64,000 nt of DNA from Glandiceps talaboti. Taxonomy: Eukaryota; Hemichordata; Enteropneusta; Spengelidae. Shown one piece after another: positions 35,882 through 50,190 of the stretch (its first letter is position 1; every line of letters starts with the position of its first letter). The notes under the pieces are model-generated. The model was not told the origin of the DNA. It made no database searches and worked only from the letters and a program-made list of their open reading frames with translations. The position numbers and the translations under genes were made by a program. The stretch spans positions 2,969,501 to 3,033,500 of the forward strand of contig NC_135561.1 of NCBI RefSeq assembly GCF_964340395.1. Reading direction: 5' to 3'.

Positions 35882-37158
35882 TCTTGCCGTTGTCCCATTT
35901 CATTTGAGCCGTCGAACATGACACAGTAATTTGCATATGGCAAGGGAACCCATTTATGATGACTCAGTTGTCCCATTGTTCTTCATATTAACATCTAAAA
36001 GTTAAATGAAACATTAGAAGAGGAATATTGGGTAATTGATTTTATTTCTTCTCAATATTCTTCACATTTATGTTTTGTAACAATTTGGGCGATATCAGGT
36101 TTTTTCTTACTTCACACATTTTGTTAGATCATATAACTGCTTTTTGGAGAATATGTGTGTCATTAGAAGTATGAAGAACATGCAGCACTGCATTAAATAT
36201 ATATATTTATTTCGATATCAAAACTTTCCTATAATCGGATAGATATGAAAATGTAGAATATCAAATACCATAACCGTTTTACTTCTTATTATCATCACTC
36301 TGATAGATTTATATAGTCCATAAATTTAAAAGCACGGGCCGATACCTTCCCGCATGTTGGAACGAACTAGAGTCAGATAAATCCACTGTCGGATATAGCA
36401 ATTAAATGGTCACTTAACGTCATTAATCTGTTGTTGGTTGTCAGAAGCTGACGTGAAGGTCGCGTTTTGACATATTTAAATTAATCTATACACAAAACTA
36501 GCTGCATGTCAAGATCCAATCAACTGATCGCATCTCCGTAATGCTGATGGTTTTATGGGGTTAGCTGATAACCACCTGTGCTTTATCACTCTCAATTAGC
36601 GTTAAGAAGTGAAAGCAAGATTTCCCTGTTTTGGAAGTTTGTGATTTTTAGTATGGATTATTTCACCATAGTATATATTTTAAAAATACTGATTGATTTT
36701 CTACCTTTGTTTTGATATCTCACTAAATAGCCTTGTTTGCAACCAAACTGAAATTTTAAATGAAAAGATGGTAAATATTGTATATTATTGTTAAAAGCAC
36801 AAGAACTTTTGATGAGATAGCGAAGCCACGACGACCGAAGGAGATTGATTAATTGACTGACTTATCACAAGACATTTTCACTAATTTCTTGATTAAGAAT
36901 ATTTTCTGAGATGTCGAGCACACACACAACTTACTCTATATATCCCATTTTAAAAATATCATTATAAGAAAGCAATGCCCTTGAGGTTTATATAATCAGT
37001 GACTAATGCACCTTTTCATCTGGTGGGGGAAAGCACTTTCTTTTTTTACGAGATGCATGACATTATCTTTCAATGTAAGTTCATTTACCTATTTTAAAAT
37101 CAACCTAAAATTCTGTAGTTTGGTATACTTAAAGTACATGATGCATACACAGACGTGT
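35882..37158 (+). other. 3' flank of gene 1
   Basis: Presumed 3' UTR followed by intergenic sequence. Apart from a weak ATTAAA at 36192, nothing was recognised. Confidence 0.5.
36192..36197 (+). promoter_or_regulatory. Possible poly(A) signal for gene 1 (ATTAAA)
   Basis: ATTAAA lies about 310 bases after the gene 1 stop. No AATAAA occurs in the first several hundred bases of the 3' flank. ATTAAA is the commonest variant signal in animals, but the motif is short and expected by chance in AT-rich DNA. Confidence 0.25.
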
Positions 37159-37324
37159 ACATACATACATACATACATACATACATACATACATACATAC
37201 ATACATACATACATACATACATACATACGTGCATACTCGCATATATGCATATATACATACATATATACGTACATACGTACATACGTACTACATACGTGCA
37301 TGCATGCATGCATGCATACGTACA
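37159..37324. repeat. (CATA)n microsatellite with (GCAT)/(CGTA) variants
   Basis: Clean ATAC units grade into ATAT/CGTA/GCAT variants at the right end. Confidence 0.96.
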
Positions 37325-40300
37325 TCTGTATAAAAACATTCTTATTCGGTATAATTATTAGTATCTATACCGTTTTACTTTGGAAGGGAAAACAAAATTA
37401 CTATTTGGAAAGTTTTTAATGTTTTCAATACCAATACTATACGACCATGATTCTACAGTCATCTTGATAAGTCAAGTTCGATAATAGGTATATTTATTCG
37501 GTGTTCAAATGTTTCACAACTGTCTTAATGTTATCCCTTGCCAATTCGTGATTCACATTAAGACGATAGTAGTATATATAAGGATTCATCAGAACTGGTA
37601 ACATGATACCTTTTCACTAATACAAAACCATCTGGAAGGCTGCTGTTCCTGAAATGTAGGATCTACGTACCAAATTCTCATGTTTCAGGATTAAATGGCT
37701 TACGTATTATGTAGTTCGTTCAATACCATGTTAAAGGGGCACGAGCTAAGTGTAAGAGTTATTCTACTTGGTTGAAAATACAAAAACCTCTATAAGAGCA
37801 GTTTGATATAATATTATTATCGTTTTATGACCTTGATGGAGTTGCAATAGTCTTCAGACTTTATTGGCACAGTTGATGGCATAGACTTGGTTCTCGATAT
37901 TTTGCTACACGTGTACTGGATGATGTCATCCAATCGTTTTCTGCCTATACAAAGTTATGGTTTAGTATGTTTCAATAATTGGAATACTAGAGGTAACGCT
38001 AACATGTATAAGCTCAACGTAGTCCCCTTTTAGGAAATCATTTTCTTATGTATGTATGTCAATGATCACTTTGCCTTTCATAAGAAGAAGAACTAGAAAA
38101 GCATGCGTTATTGTTGTATTGTTAAAGTCCAGAAGATTTAGTATGTTGTACTGCCCCTCACGTAATTCAATGCGTCCAATCTATTGTCTGTATTCTCTGA
38201 AAGAAATGCATTTCAAAAATAGTTAGTTCAAACTTTTTTTGGAGGAAATTGTATTTTAATCGTAAGGAGTAGTTTTAGAGTTAATACACTGATCCATTTA
38301 CCTTGAGATTAACCTAGACATTTAATACCGTTACTTAATTATCAAATCTTTGTTGACAACTAACTAGAAGAATACGAATATAAGGTATACACTTCTTACA
38401 TGTATGTCATCTCAGATCATATGTTGTACATACAGAAATGACATTACTAGTTTGACTAGCACGATAAAAGTCTACCAAGAACGCATAAGATATTAAACAC
38501 ACATTTCCTAACGCAAAACCTACTATTTACCACATTGGTAAGTTGTACAGAGATGTTAAATTTCGTCATTGTTTTTCCCACAATTTCGATTGTTATAATG
38601 TATACAAAATTGCTGTTGAAATGATAGTTAGTTTCGACTGTTATGGTTTTTTGTATGTCAATGACGATATTGTAAAACGAATATTAGTGAGAATGTTGAA
38701 TACAATGAACACTCCACATGTACATATTCACTTTGTAGGAACTTAAATTAGTATTAAGAACATTTCGTAACATAACCATTTTGCTGTAAAATTTGAATAT
38801 ATTTATGTCATTTTTTTATATTAATTGTTTGCGGATTGTTTTCGTTTAGTATTAAATTACCTTGTGTCTGTGTCATAGTATGTTGCCGTAAAGCTTAAAA
38901 GACGCACTTGTTAAAAATAATGTACATATACATACAGCACCAGAAAAGTGTGTTTTCTGCACTACTGGTTCTCACTACAGTAACGTTTACTTCAAATATA
39001 TATAAACCATGAGTTCCGATTACAGGTTACAATCTATGTTATTTATTATATTTACAACTAGTGCCTCTTTTCTGTTTTCCTTGTAATGTAACAGTTTACA
39101 TTTTATATACATATGAATCGTTAAATCAACACTCCTTTTGAAGACATTTTGTCATTCGAGAGATCAATTCTGATTCATTGGTTCCTTCACATTGTCATAT
39201 CATTATTATGGTTTTTTTGAGCAGGAATACGCCTATGCAATTTTCAAACTTGATCCATGATTACCAGAGATTTGGATGATTGCTATTTGGTATCCTTCCA
39301 AACTGGTATCATGTAACACTGAAATTGCATAGCATATAACGTAAATACATGACGATAAGCTAGATGAAAACAATAATCATCTATATCATATCCATTTCGG
39401 AGAATGCTAAGTGCTCATTGACCACTTACATAAGTAGTACCAGTGAATGTTTTAAGCTAAACATGCAGTTGGAAACAGCTGGCCATTTGGTTGTTAAAAC
39501 ATTATACTGTCACAACAAAACAATCTATTCTGCTACAGCTATTTTCATAGATTTGTCAAATATAGTTGTTTGCATAAATTTCATATAAAATTACAATCAA
39601 AGAGGAAAAACATTAGGTTTTATGTTTTCATAGTATTACCTTCCGACAATGAGTCGACTTCTATAGATTTTTACATCACTCGTCACATCACATAAATGTT
39701 TTCTAGTATGCACCTCACTATGTAAGTATCTTAACAATGCTAACTTTTCATTTTAAATTATAGATCATTGTAAATTACTAAATATTTCCAGATATCTGCC
39801 TACTTTTTGAGAGCACGTACAAAATGTACCCTCCTAATCTAACTCAAGATTTTGTTATAGAACATGTTAGGCTTATTACGAGTCTATGCTGTAAATGTAT
39901 TTTTAAAATTCATGCCTGTAATATGCACAAAGTATGTGTGGTTATTACCAGTAAGTCCTGTTATCGTGTTTTTGGAATCTATATAATTCTACTCAATAAA
40001 CTTTAGGAAGTCACTGATACACTGATAAAGATGTTTAACGGAATGTTGAGCTGTGGGCTCTTCGATCTAGTAACTGAGGAAAATAAAACTTGCTTCATTA
40101 GTTCAATCAGGCATTTTATAGATCAGTGATTTACAGTCACGTGACCACGAGTCGTCTTTATACGCAACATGTGGTGTTTGACTTGTAGCTAGTCTATAGT
40201 AACTCTTTTTTGAGAAGTGTGAAAGGTGATTGTAGTTGATAATAAATGTGATAGGTACGTTAACTCCAATATGAAAAGTGTCTTTGTCTATGTCTTTTTG

Positions 40301-41352
40301 CTTTGAAGATTACACCAGTCGTGGTCAGATCAGGTGATGTAATGTCTCAACCATACATTTGTTCTCCCTGACTAAAACCTTTTACCAGGTTAAGTGCGGT
40401 TTATGCACCGTAGTTCACGTCTACATACAATCAAAGTTCGTAGATATTTGTGGTCCAATACAATTAAGATATGTATAAGTTAGTTTGTAATCCACTACAA
40501 CTAAAGTGTGTACAATATTTGTAATTCACTACAATGTAACATGTATTCTGACATGCTGTCATTAATGCAACAACACCGACGACTTCAATTTTAAGTGCTG
40601 CACCTGTTCTGCACTACAATAAAATGTGTACGAACTAGCAATCCACTTCAGTCAATAGAACATGTAACATATAGTACTGTCAATGGCACTAAGCCATCAA
40701 ATTTTGTACATTTGAGAACTTAATATGTTCTACACTACAAACAATGTGTTCAATTTAATGTTCAGTACTACACAACGACTTTAACATTAAGGTACATTTG
40801 TTTTTAGCAAAGATTTATACTATTTGTTTCATACGAAGGTCCGAACTCAATCCCAGATGTAATAATTTCTGATCACTACGTTGTGAAGTAATGTTTTGAC
40901 AGACTGTTTAACTAAGTTATTTAATATTAATACACAGTCTTAGAGTGTATTGCCCATACTTTAGTCGACTACACTATTGTATTATTGAAATTTTCCTTCG
41001 TGGTAAAGTTGGATGATAAAACACTTTCTTGGTTTTATTTTTATTGAAGTCCACCAACATTCGCATGTTTGGAACCCTGTAAATGTAACTCGCCCTGTGG
41101 CAAATGTATGGCCTCATGATTTTACCACCAACTCGACTTGCGTGCGTGTATGTACATAAATAACGTGACAGCATTGCATAGTATATACATAATAATACTA
41201 AAGTTGAAGTGTGTGTGTGCGCCCGTGTGTGCGTGTGCGTGTATGTGTGTGTCACGTGCACTTTATCAACTTAACAATCATGTTCAACAGTACAGAGTAA
41301 TTACAGTGTCATCGCTATATCGGCTAACACAGTATCCCCTTGCATCTTGATT
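37325..41352. other. No recognised feature
   Basis: AT-rich intergenic DNA. Short open frames at 38543, 39364 and 39824 have no recognisable motifs. A short TG/CG-rich run lies at 41206-41253. Confidence 0.5.
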
Positions 41353-41354
41353 GG

Positions 41355-41605
41355 TTGTCGGTGGCTGAGTGTTTAAACCACTTGCCTCTTACCACTGCGG
41401 TCGGGGTTCAATTTACCAAGCTGTAAGTAAGAAGACTGTCGTTCAGTTTGACTCTACCGAACAACGCAGGTTTTACTCGGGTACTCCGGTTTCCTCCTGC
41501 ATTAACACTGAACCCATGAGGGATGGCCTTCACTGGACTTCTTGGGAGACAAGTATCTATATACTTAAAGAATTACCCAGCATAAATAAAGTTTACTTAT
41601 TACTT
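41355..41605 (+). mobile_element. tRNA-derived SINE, apparently near full length
   Basis: An A box (TGGCTGAGTGTTTAAACC, 41362-41379) and a degenerate B box (GGGGTTCAATTTACC, about 41403) sit about 40 bases apart, as in a tRNA-derived RNA polymerase III promoter. A body with CGGGTACTCCGGTTTCCTCC follows, a block shared by widespread SINE families of aquatic animals, then GAGGGATGGCCTTCACTGGAC. The 3' end is CATAAATAAAGTTTACTTATT, a LINE-like tail. The whole length of about 250 bases fits a SINE. Confidence 0.8.
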
Positions 41606-43055
41606 GATCGTACGTCGCCTTTCGTCCTTCCAAGGTTTCAATTATTCTCTACAGCACGGAAAAAACAAAGGTGAAATTCATAATTAGTATTGTCAAGACT
41701 GGTTCCTATTCTGGAAACTTAAAATTGACCATTTGTTGTATTGTAGACTTTATATTTGTTTTGCTTTTAAATTGAATTTCTTTCAGACCGCTGCTGCTTT
41801 TTCAAGCGCAGAAAATGGCATCTGCTGTAAGTGAATCGTGCTCTGTCCTAATTCCCAACGACCAATCAAGCTAATTACTGAGATATAACTACTAAATACA
41901 AACGACTACAGTGCCATGCATCCAGAAGAGAAAGGGAAAAGTTATGCCAAAATCCTAATGTTGGATAGTATTCGCTAAGATTGTAGTTGGGACACATATC
42001 GTTACAAAACTGCCTTTAAAAGTACTTTTATTACTTTGGCCCAGCTGCCACAACATTTAACTGAACTCATTTAACAGAAAGTCTGTGGTTTGCGACCGTT
42101 AAGAGATCTACCGTTGGCCTATCTATCTAAGTAGGTTACAGGTTACTCACATCTGACAACTGGGACATGTCTGCTTCTACTTGATGGCATTTAATGGCAA
42201 CCCTGCAATACATTCGACCTTCTTATCTGTCGAGGTATTGCCGATAACTGAATAGTACTTAAATGCACTCATACGATTTGTTAGTGGTCAATCTATCTTT
42301 AGTTGGTTATCGTCTACAAGGCTATGTGGCCTGTAGGGGTTATCAATGTCTGTCACATCACAACACGACTGTATAATTACATTGAATGCCGTTCATATCC
42401 CTGGCCCTTGACAGGCTGAACAAACGAACACATAATAGATTTCTGCAATAGGGAAGATGTGAATTACGAAGACAAATAGATCACACTATACTGGTTGTTT
42501 GCCGGACTTACAAAGCATGCAGCTAGCAGGGGATTCTATATCGCTCTTTAACAGAAACAAAATGTATAGGAATAGTCTCATACTGTATTCCAATATAATG
42601 CTTGTTTAATATGAGTAACACATTCTTATGTAAGGCTACGTCATATTCGATTTTGGAAAGTGTTCAGCAGAGCGTTATCAATTAACGACCCATCCCCACA
42701 GTATCACTTTATGTATAGAATCATTATTTCTGAAAGTGTGAAAATACCGTAATTTTCGCGAAACTGTCACTTTTACTTTGTCTCACTTACTCAAAGCGAT
42801 CAGGAAAATTCGTTTCAAACATGGAACCTCGTTAATCGATAGAATTCACAATGCTTAATATATTTACTTATTCCATTTATCATTGGAAAATGTGCAAGAC
42901 ATTATGGGGTTCTCCGAGATCAAGTAATACAAGATATCCGACGAAATTTGTATGTTCGCAAACACAACATTCTTGGCAACTAGAAGAATAAGTTATCACC
43001 TTTCTGAGTGATATCATGATACGTATATATTCTCAAGTAGTATAAAACTCCTATT
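41606..43055. other. No recognised feature
   Basis: Mixed-composition intergenic sequence without long open frames or recognised repeats. Confidence 0.5.
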
Positions 43056-43059
43056 CTTT

Positions 43060-43155
43060 ATTTTTGTGTCGTTTATTGTATATATTTTAATGTTTTTCTC
43101 GACACTGTGTGAGAAGAGCCACTGGCTCAACAGTCTATCGAGATTAAATAAAGTC

Positions 43156-43240
<85 letters not shown>
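43060..43240 (+). mobile_element. 3' end of a non-LTR retroelement with (AAT)n tail
   Basis: The sequence …cgacactgtgtgagaagagcc…gagattAAATAAAGTCT is followed by about 28 AAT units. A short 3' UTR with an AATAAA-type signal passing straight into a trinucleotide tail is the usual look of LINE or SINE 3' ends. No reverse transcriptase frame is present, so it is a 5'-truncated fragment. The left limit is uncertain. Confidence 0.5.
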
Positions 43241-43241
<1 letters not shown>

Positions 43242-43554
43242 CTTGGATACAAAGTGTGCTGTGTCTTCACGAAAATCAAGGAAAGGAAGAAGATTACGTT
43301 TTGTGTGATGTGCTGAAAATATGTAAGAAATTAAACCAAGGCAACTTAAACCCTCGGCGTCGATTTAAAAACATATGAGAGAAAGTCAAGTAGAGTATCC
43401 ATGTACAGAATAAATGAAAATCTATGACGTTCCAAGTCCAATTTGTTGACACTCATAAAATCAAATAGGTATCTAAAGTGGACTTTAGAATGTAGTAAAC
43501 AACAGTAAACCTTATACCATGCACAAGTCAAGTTAAATAAAAACTATGGAATTG

Positions 43555-43640
43555 TTGTTCTACGTCACGACAACGCGTGTCTACGTCACTGGTTCTGTTG
43601 TGTTCGAAATATGAGTCAAAACGTTCAAAATTGCCATTAC
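43555..43640 (-). repeat. Dispersed repeat, copy in - orientation
   Basis: Its reverse complement (attttgaac.ttttgactcata…gaaccagtgacgtagacacgcgttgtc.tgac) matches 45451-45545. This copy contains extra bases (tttcgaacacaac) that the other lacks. Confidence 0.85.
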
Positions 43641-43707
43641 TTTCCCCGATGTTCGCTGGTATAATTATGTTATTCTAAAACTTTTTTTCCATTCAGCTGG
43701 AAATGAC

Positions 43708-43776
43708 ACGTGACCTAAGGATTGTTTCTACCCGTCTAGTAACTCGTAGTGACAAAGGCCCCTTAGGTCACTCGTA
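43708..43776. repeat. 11-bp inverted repeat GTGACCTAAGG / CCTTAGGTCAC
   Basis: Perfect arms near 43711 and 43766 with a loop of about 44 bases, about 100 bases upstream of the candidate signal exon. Confidence 0.75.
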
Positions 43777-43868
43777 TTTATCTTGACTGGACGAAGAAAA
43801 AAATTAGGGAATAACATCTAACTATACATTCTTTTGTAGTTAGTAGAACAACATCCTCTGGTTCGAAT

Positions 43869-43905
43869 ATGGCATCATTGAATATTGTATTGTTACTCGT
43901 ACTAT
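43869..43905 (+). CDS. Candidate signal-peptide exon (possible 5' end of gene 2)
   Basis: ATG opens MASLNIVLLLVL, a hydrophobic signal-like stretch, directly followed by a consensus donor GTGAGT at 43906, leaving one extra base. Read through, the frame continues to 37 codons and then stops. Short signal exons are usual in this receptor family and gene 2 lacks one. However, its phase does not fit the acceptor at 61690 directly, so an intermediate exon would be required, and the distance is about 18 kb. It could equally be chance. Confidence 0.22.
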
Positions 43906-43981
43906 GTGAGTCGAGCTCCTATCCACGAACTTTGAAAACACCTGAAATAGAAATAGCACCAATGATTAAAATAATGAAATG

Positions 43982-45450
43982 ATTTATTATAATTGTAGTG
44001 TATAAGAAAATAATAAAATAAATATGTTAAGCGAAATGATTGTCAAGCCGATCCACAGTCGATCCTGCATGTAACATACTTAATCAAGGCAATACTATAT
44101 GCCGGTTGGACTATGGGATTATAACAGCCCTAAGCAACAATAGAGAAGTGTACGACTACGTTTTTATTAATGCGTCATTTCTATAATCCTTGTCTTCTAC
44201 AACCAAATATTATGTTTACTTGCTAGTGTCATATCTACCCTCTTAACTGTTCAATGTGTTCACTCACTTGTTTAAATCACAATGTCTGTATTAGAACCAT
44301 ATTCTACAGAAAGTTACACAACAATTCATTCATATCATATCCCCTTTATAACTGCTTAGAGGATTGCAGAATGATATACAGTTGTACAAATCAGCCTTTT
44401 GTTCGGGAAATACTATAACTCACATTAGATAAAAAAAGGCCCGTGTATGCTACTAACGTAATTAGATCATTTTCATTTTAATAAGTTAATGGATTAGGCA
44501 GCACCTGCTACACAGCAAGCTAATTTGTGAATATTGCAATATATCTTACTTCGATATAGCTTATGTCGAATTGTCCTTTGTAATCTCAATAGATATACGA
44601 TGCATACAATGACTCTTTAAAATAACACATTGTGAGTGTTGCCGTTGACAGCAATATTCATTGCTTTAGTATACAGCAGGAAATTCTCATTACTTATTTT
44701 AAATGGGTTTTGTGTGTATTTTGGGGTTTCGTAATGATCTTTTTCTTTTCCAAAGAATTGATCTACTCACGGGACATGAAATACAAACCAAATTCTACTG
44801 GTAATATGTTCACCTTATTTCGGTTAGGTATTTTACTTGCCTAAAACACATACATTGTTAAATATTATTGCTGTTACTAATAGTCCGCATTAATGTTTAA
44901 ACATGTGTAGGGTGGTATTTTATAAACAATGTATTCATTCATTATCCGCATGTTACTCCAAAACAACCAAACAGCTGAATTATTATTCCCTGTACAGTAA
45001 GTTGTCAAGAATTGAAAGCTTGAAATTGTAGTATTCCCATTATGAAATACTGTTACAGTACCAAATAACGATAAATATAGACAAAACTTTATTTCATAAT
45101 GTAATATAGAAATGAGAATAACAGCTTCAGATGAGAAATATACTGCTATCAGGACAAAGGGTCGAAACTTGTTTTTCAGAAGGTAAATTGCTACATGGAT
45201 CAGATTGACTTGTACCGTTATGTAACAGCAACTAGTAAGGTAATCAACACTTCTGTAAATATACTAAAATTAATATAGTTGTGTGGATAATACGTGTTCA
45301 GAATACATTTCTAAAAAAGGGTATGGGTTGACTTGTTCAGTTATATAATAACAACAACAAATTAGCAAATCAAGATTCCTGTAAATATATTTAGATATTA
45401 TCTCCAATATTTTTACCAGCGCAAGTAATATCTAAGAAAAATTAGAGAAT
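43982..45450. other. No recognised feature
   Basis: AT-rich. A 70-codon hydrophobic open frame near 44632-44844 lacks a good start context or known motif. Confidence 0.5.
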
Positions 45451-45548
45451 GTAGTGGCCATTTTGAACATTTTGACTCATAGAACCAGTGACGTAGACAC
45501 GCGTTGTCCTGACATACACACACGTTGTCGTGACGTGGAACGACCAGA
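45451..45548 (+). repeat. Dispersed repeat, copy in + orientation
   Basis: Matches the reverse complement of 43555-43640. It contains an internal duplication of acacgcgttgtc.tgac / cacacgttgtcgtgac. Confidence 0.85.
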
Positions 45549-45599
45549 GCACATATTCCATATTTTTGTTCATCTTGACTCGTACATTGTATAATAAAA

Positions 45600-45767
<168 letters not shown>

Positions 45768-45854
45768 ACTCGGTGAGTATCAAACTGCTAAGACAGTGCT
45801 CTATACCACTGTGGCAGAGCGCAATAGTTTTGGTAGTACTGGAACTCTTTCTTG

Positions 45855-45894
45855 GTTGTAACTCGGAGTTTCACCATTGTGCGATCGTCAGACA
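45855..45894 (-). ncRNA. Hammerhead-ribozyme-like core, family A, copy A1
   Basis: On the - strand: TGT, CTGACGA, TCGCACAATGGT, GAAAC, TCCGAGTT, ACA. One base is missing from stem II compared with A2, so pairing there is weaker. The CUGANGA and GAAA core and the helix III region are intact. Confidence 0.35.
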
Positions 45895-45898
45895 TATA

Positions 45899-45937
45899 TG
45901 TCTGATGATCGCACAATGCGTGAAACTCCGAGTTACA
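45899..45937 (+). ncRNA. Hammerhead-ribozyme-like core, family A, copy A2
   Basis: TGT, CTGATGA (45902-45908), stem II CGCA-CAA-TGCG inside a U-U pair (45909-45921), GAAAC (45922-45926), helix III ACU-CCG-AGU, U17, then ACA. Stem I is only three pairs (TGT/ACA). The order of invariant bases is that of a type I hammerhead with a minimal helix III. The non-standard U-U at 10.1/11.1 argues for low or no activity. Confidence 0.45.
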
Positions 45938-45964
45938 ACCAAGAAAGAGTTCCAGTACTACCAA

Positions 45965-45970
<6 letters not shown>

Positions 45971-46041
<71 letters not shown>
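45971..46041. repeat. (TA)n microsatellite
   Basis: About 70 bases of pure TA between two inverted element copies. It replaces the 5' part of the third ribozyme-like core. Confidence 0.97.
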
Positions 46042-46045
<4 letters not shown>

Positions 46046-46162
46046 CGCAATATGCGTGAAACTCCGAGTTACACCCAAGAAAGAGTTCCAGTACTACCAA
46101 AACTATTACGCTCTGCCACTGGCGGTATAGAGCACTGTCTTAGCAGATTGATACTCACCGAG

Positions 46163-48455
<2,293 letters not shown>

Positions 48456-48655
48456 AGTGCAATGCAGTATAGCACAGTACAGCACGGCACGGCACGGCAC
48501 GGCACGGCTCAGTGCAGTGCAATGAAGTGCAATACAATACAATACAATACAATACAATACAATACAATACAATACTATACTATACTATACTATACTATAC
48601 TATACTATACTATACTATACTATACTATACAATACTATACAATACAATACAATAA
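48456..48655. repeat. Pentanucleotide array: (CACGG)n, (AATAC)n, (ACTAT)n
   Basis: A GC-rich five-base repeat grades into AATAC and then ACTAT units, all with the same five-base period. Reading frames across it give repeated YCIVL-type products. Confidence 0.95.
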
Positions 48656-48773
48656 AACTTTATAAATACGACGCTTGCAACTGTATGCATACATATACAG
48701 AATGACAAAACAGTAACTCGAAAAGAATGTAGTTAAAGACGAATGAACACAGTTTTAAAAATAAGCATGTTGG

Positions 48774-48897
48774 GCTGTCTGTCTGTCTGTCTGTCTGTCT
48801 GTCTGCCTGCCTGTCTGTCTATCTGCCTGTCTGTCTGCCTATCTACCTACCTACCTACCCGTCTGTCTGTCTGCCTGTCTGTCTGTCTGTCTGTCTG
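48774..48897. repeat. (CTGT)n with (CTAC)n interior
   Basis: CTGT units, variant CTGC/CTAT units, a short CTAC block, then CTGT again. Confidence 0.95.
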
Positions 48898-49098
48898 TTG
48901 CTGGTTGACTTTAATTGTTGCAGGTATGAATGAATGCTTATAGTATGTTGTCATGGAGTTCCGATTCTATCACTTCCATCTATCAGTCGACTGTTATGTT
49001 CTGGTTCTGTTAAGTGGATGTGTGTCATCATCTAACATTGTCCCCCAGTCTGCGCGTTATGTGTCTGTGGCATATGTTGTCAATGTTATTCTGCTTTT

Positions 49099-49521
49099 TT
49101 ACCCACCACCCTTCCGGCTTATCAAGGGAAAACTATAGCTATATGACCATGTATTCATCAACACCTTATTAAATATCAAGAGAGCTTTAGGCCAAAAGAA
49201 TGATGAACTCCAATTTCGGAAATCCCAAACGGTAGCACCATAGCTGTGATACAATGCCATTGGCGTTACTTTTATCTTTGACGAACGTATTTCACTTCTG
49301 TGATCCCCGCGACAATTTAACCTGAAAGGATTCAATGTTATGATTACAAACACCTGACGGTCACGATCAATAACGATATGGCAAGATATAATCCAACCCA
49401 AGGCAGGCTGTAATATTTTAATCAACTCGCCAACGTCATTAAGCACAAGTCTGAGGAGAAAATCTGTTCGATTATAAAATATCCGAGGGCTGAATCCATT
49501 CAGCATCTTTTCATCATACAA
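49099..49521 (-). CDS. Unrecognised 140-codon open frame, free of simple repeats
   Basis: This is the longest open frame in the window that is neither microsatellite nor receptor. The product has mixed composition (motifs such as ILQPALGWIISCHIVIDRD, NPFRLNCRGDH and WSSSFFWPK), with no predicted signal at its start and no family I recognise. No convincing splice sites or neighbouring exons were seen. A conserved exon, a decayed transposon reading frame or a chance frame are all possible. Confidence 0.2.
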   Translation of the reverse strand: MYDEKMLNGFSPRIFYNRTDFLLRLVLNDVGELIKILQPALGWIISCHIVIDRDRQVFVIITLNPFRLNCRGDHRSEIRSSKIKVTPMALYHSYGATVWDFRNWSSSFFWPKALLIFNKVLMNTWSYSYSFPLISRKGGG

Positions 49522-49580
49522 TCGGAATCATAGCTTCTGGATAAACTCACAATAAGGTAGGTAAATGTCCTAACCCACGT

Positions 49581-49737
49581 CTGTCTGTCTGTCTGTCTGT
49601 CTCTGTGTGTGTATGTATGTATGTATGTATGTATGTATGTATGTATGTATGTATGTATGTATGTATGTATGTATGTATGTATGTGTATGCGTGTATGTAT
49701 GTATGTATGTATGTATGTATGTATGTATGTATGTATG

Positions 49738-49771
<34 letters not shown>

Positions 49772-49919
49772 TGTACAATGTATGTTTGTATGTATGTATG
49801 TATGTATGTATGTATGTATGTATGTATGTATGTATGTATGTATGTATGTTATGTGTGTATGTATTTATGTATTTGTGTATGTATGTATGTATGTACATAT
49901 GTATGTGTGTGTATGTATG

Positions 49920-49953
<34 letters not shown>

Positions 49954-50044
49954 TGTATGTATGTATGTATGTATGTGTGTGTGTATGTATGTATGTATGT
50001 ATGTATGTATGTATGTATGTATGTATGTATGTATGTATGTATGT
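49581..50044. repeat. (CTGT)n then a very long (TATG)n microsatellite
   Basis: A short CTGT run is followed by more than 400 bases of TATG with scattered TGTG and other interruptions. Open frames of up to about 230 codons here are repeat translations. Confidence 0.98.
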
Positions 50045-50101
50045 AGACCAATCAACTTGATGTTACCTTTTCTCATTGTCCTATACGTGCTAGCGAGAGC
50101 G

Positions 50102-50137
<36 letters not shown>

Positions 50138-50190
50138 GGACGGACGGACGGACGGACGGACGGACGGACGGACGGACGGACGGACGGACG

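Noticed and set aside
43861-43873. ggttcgaat as a Pol III B box
   Set aside because: Only a partial box with no A box at the right distance.
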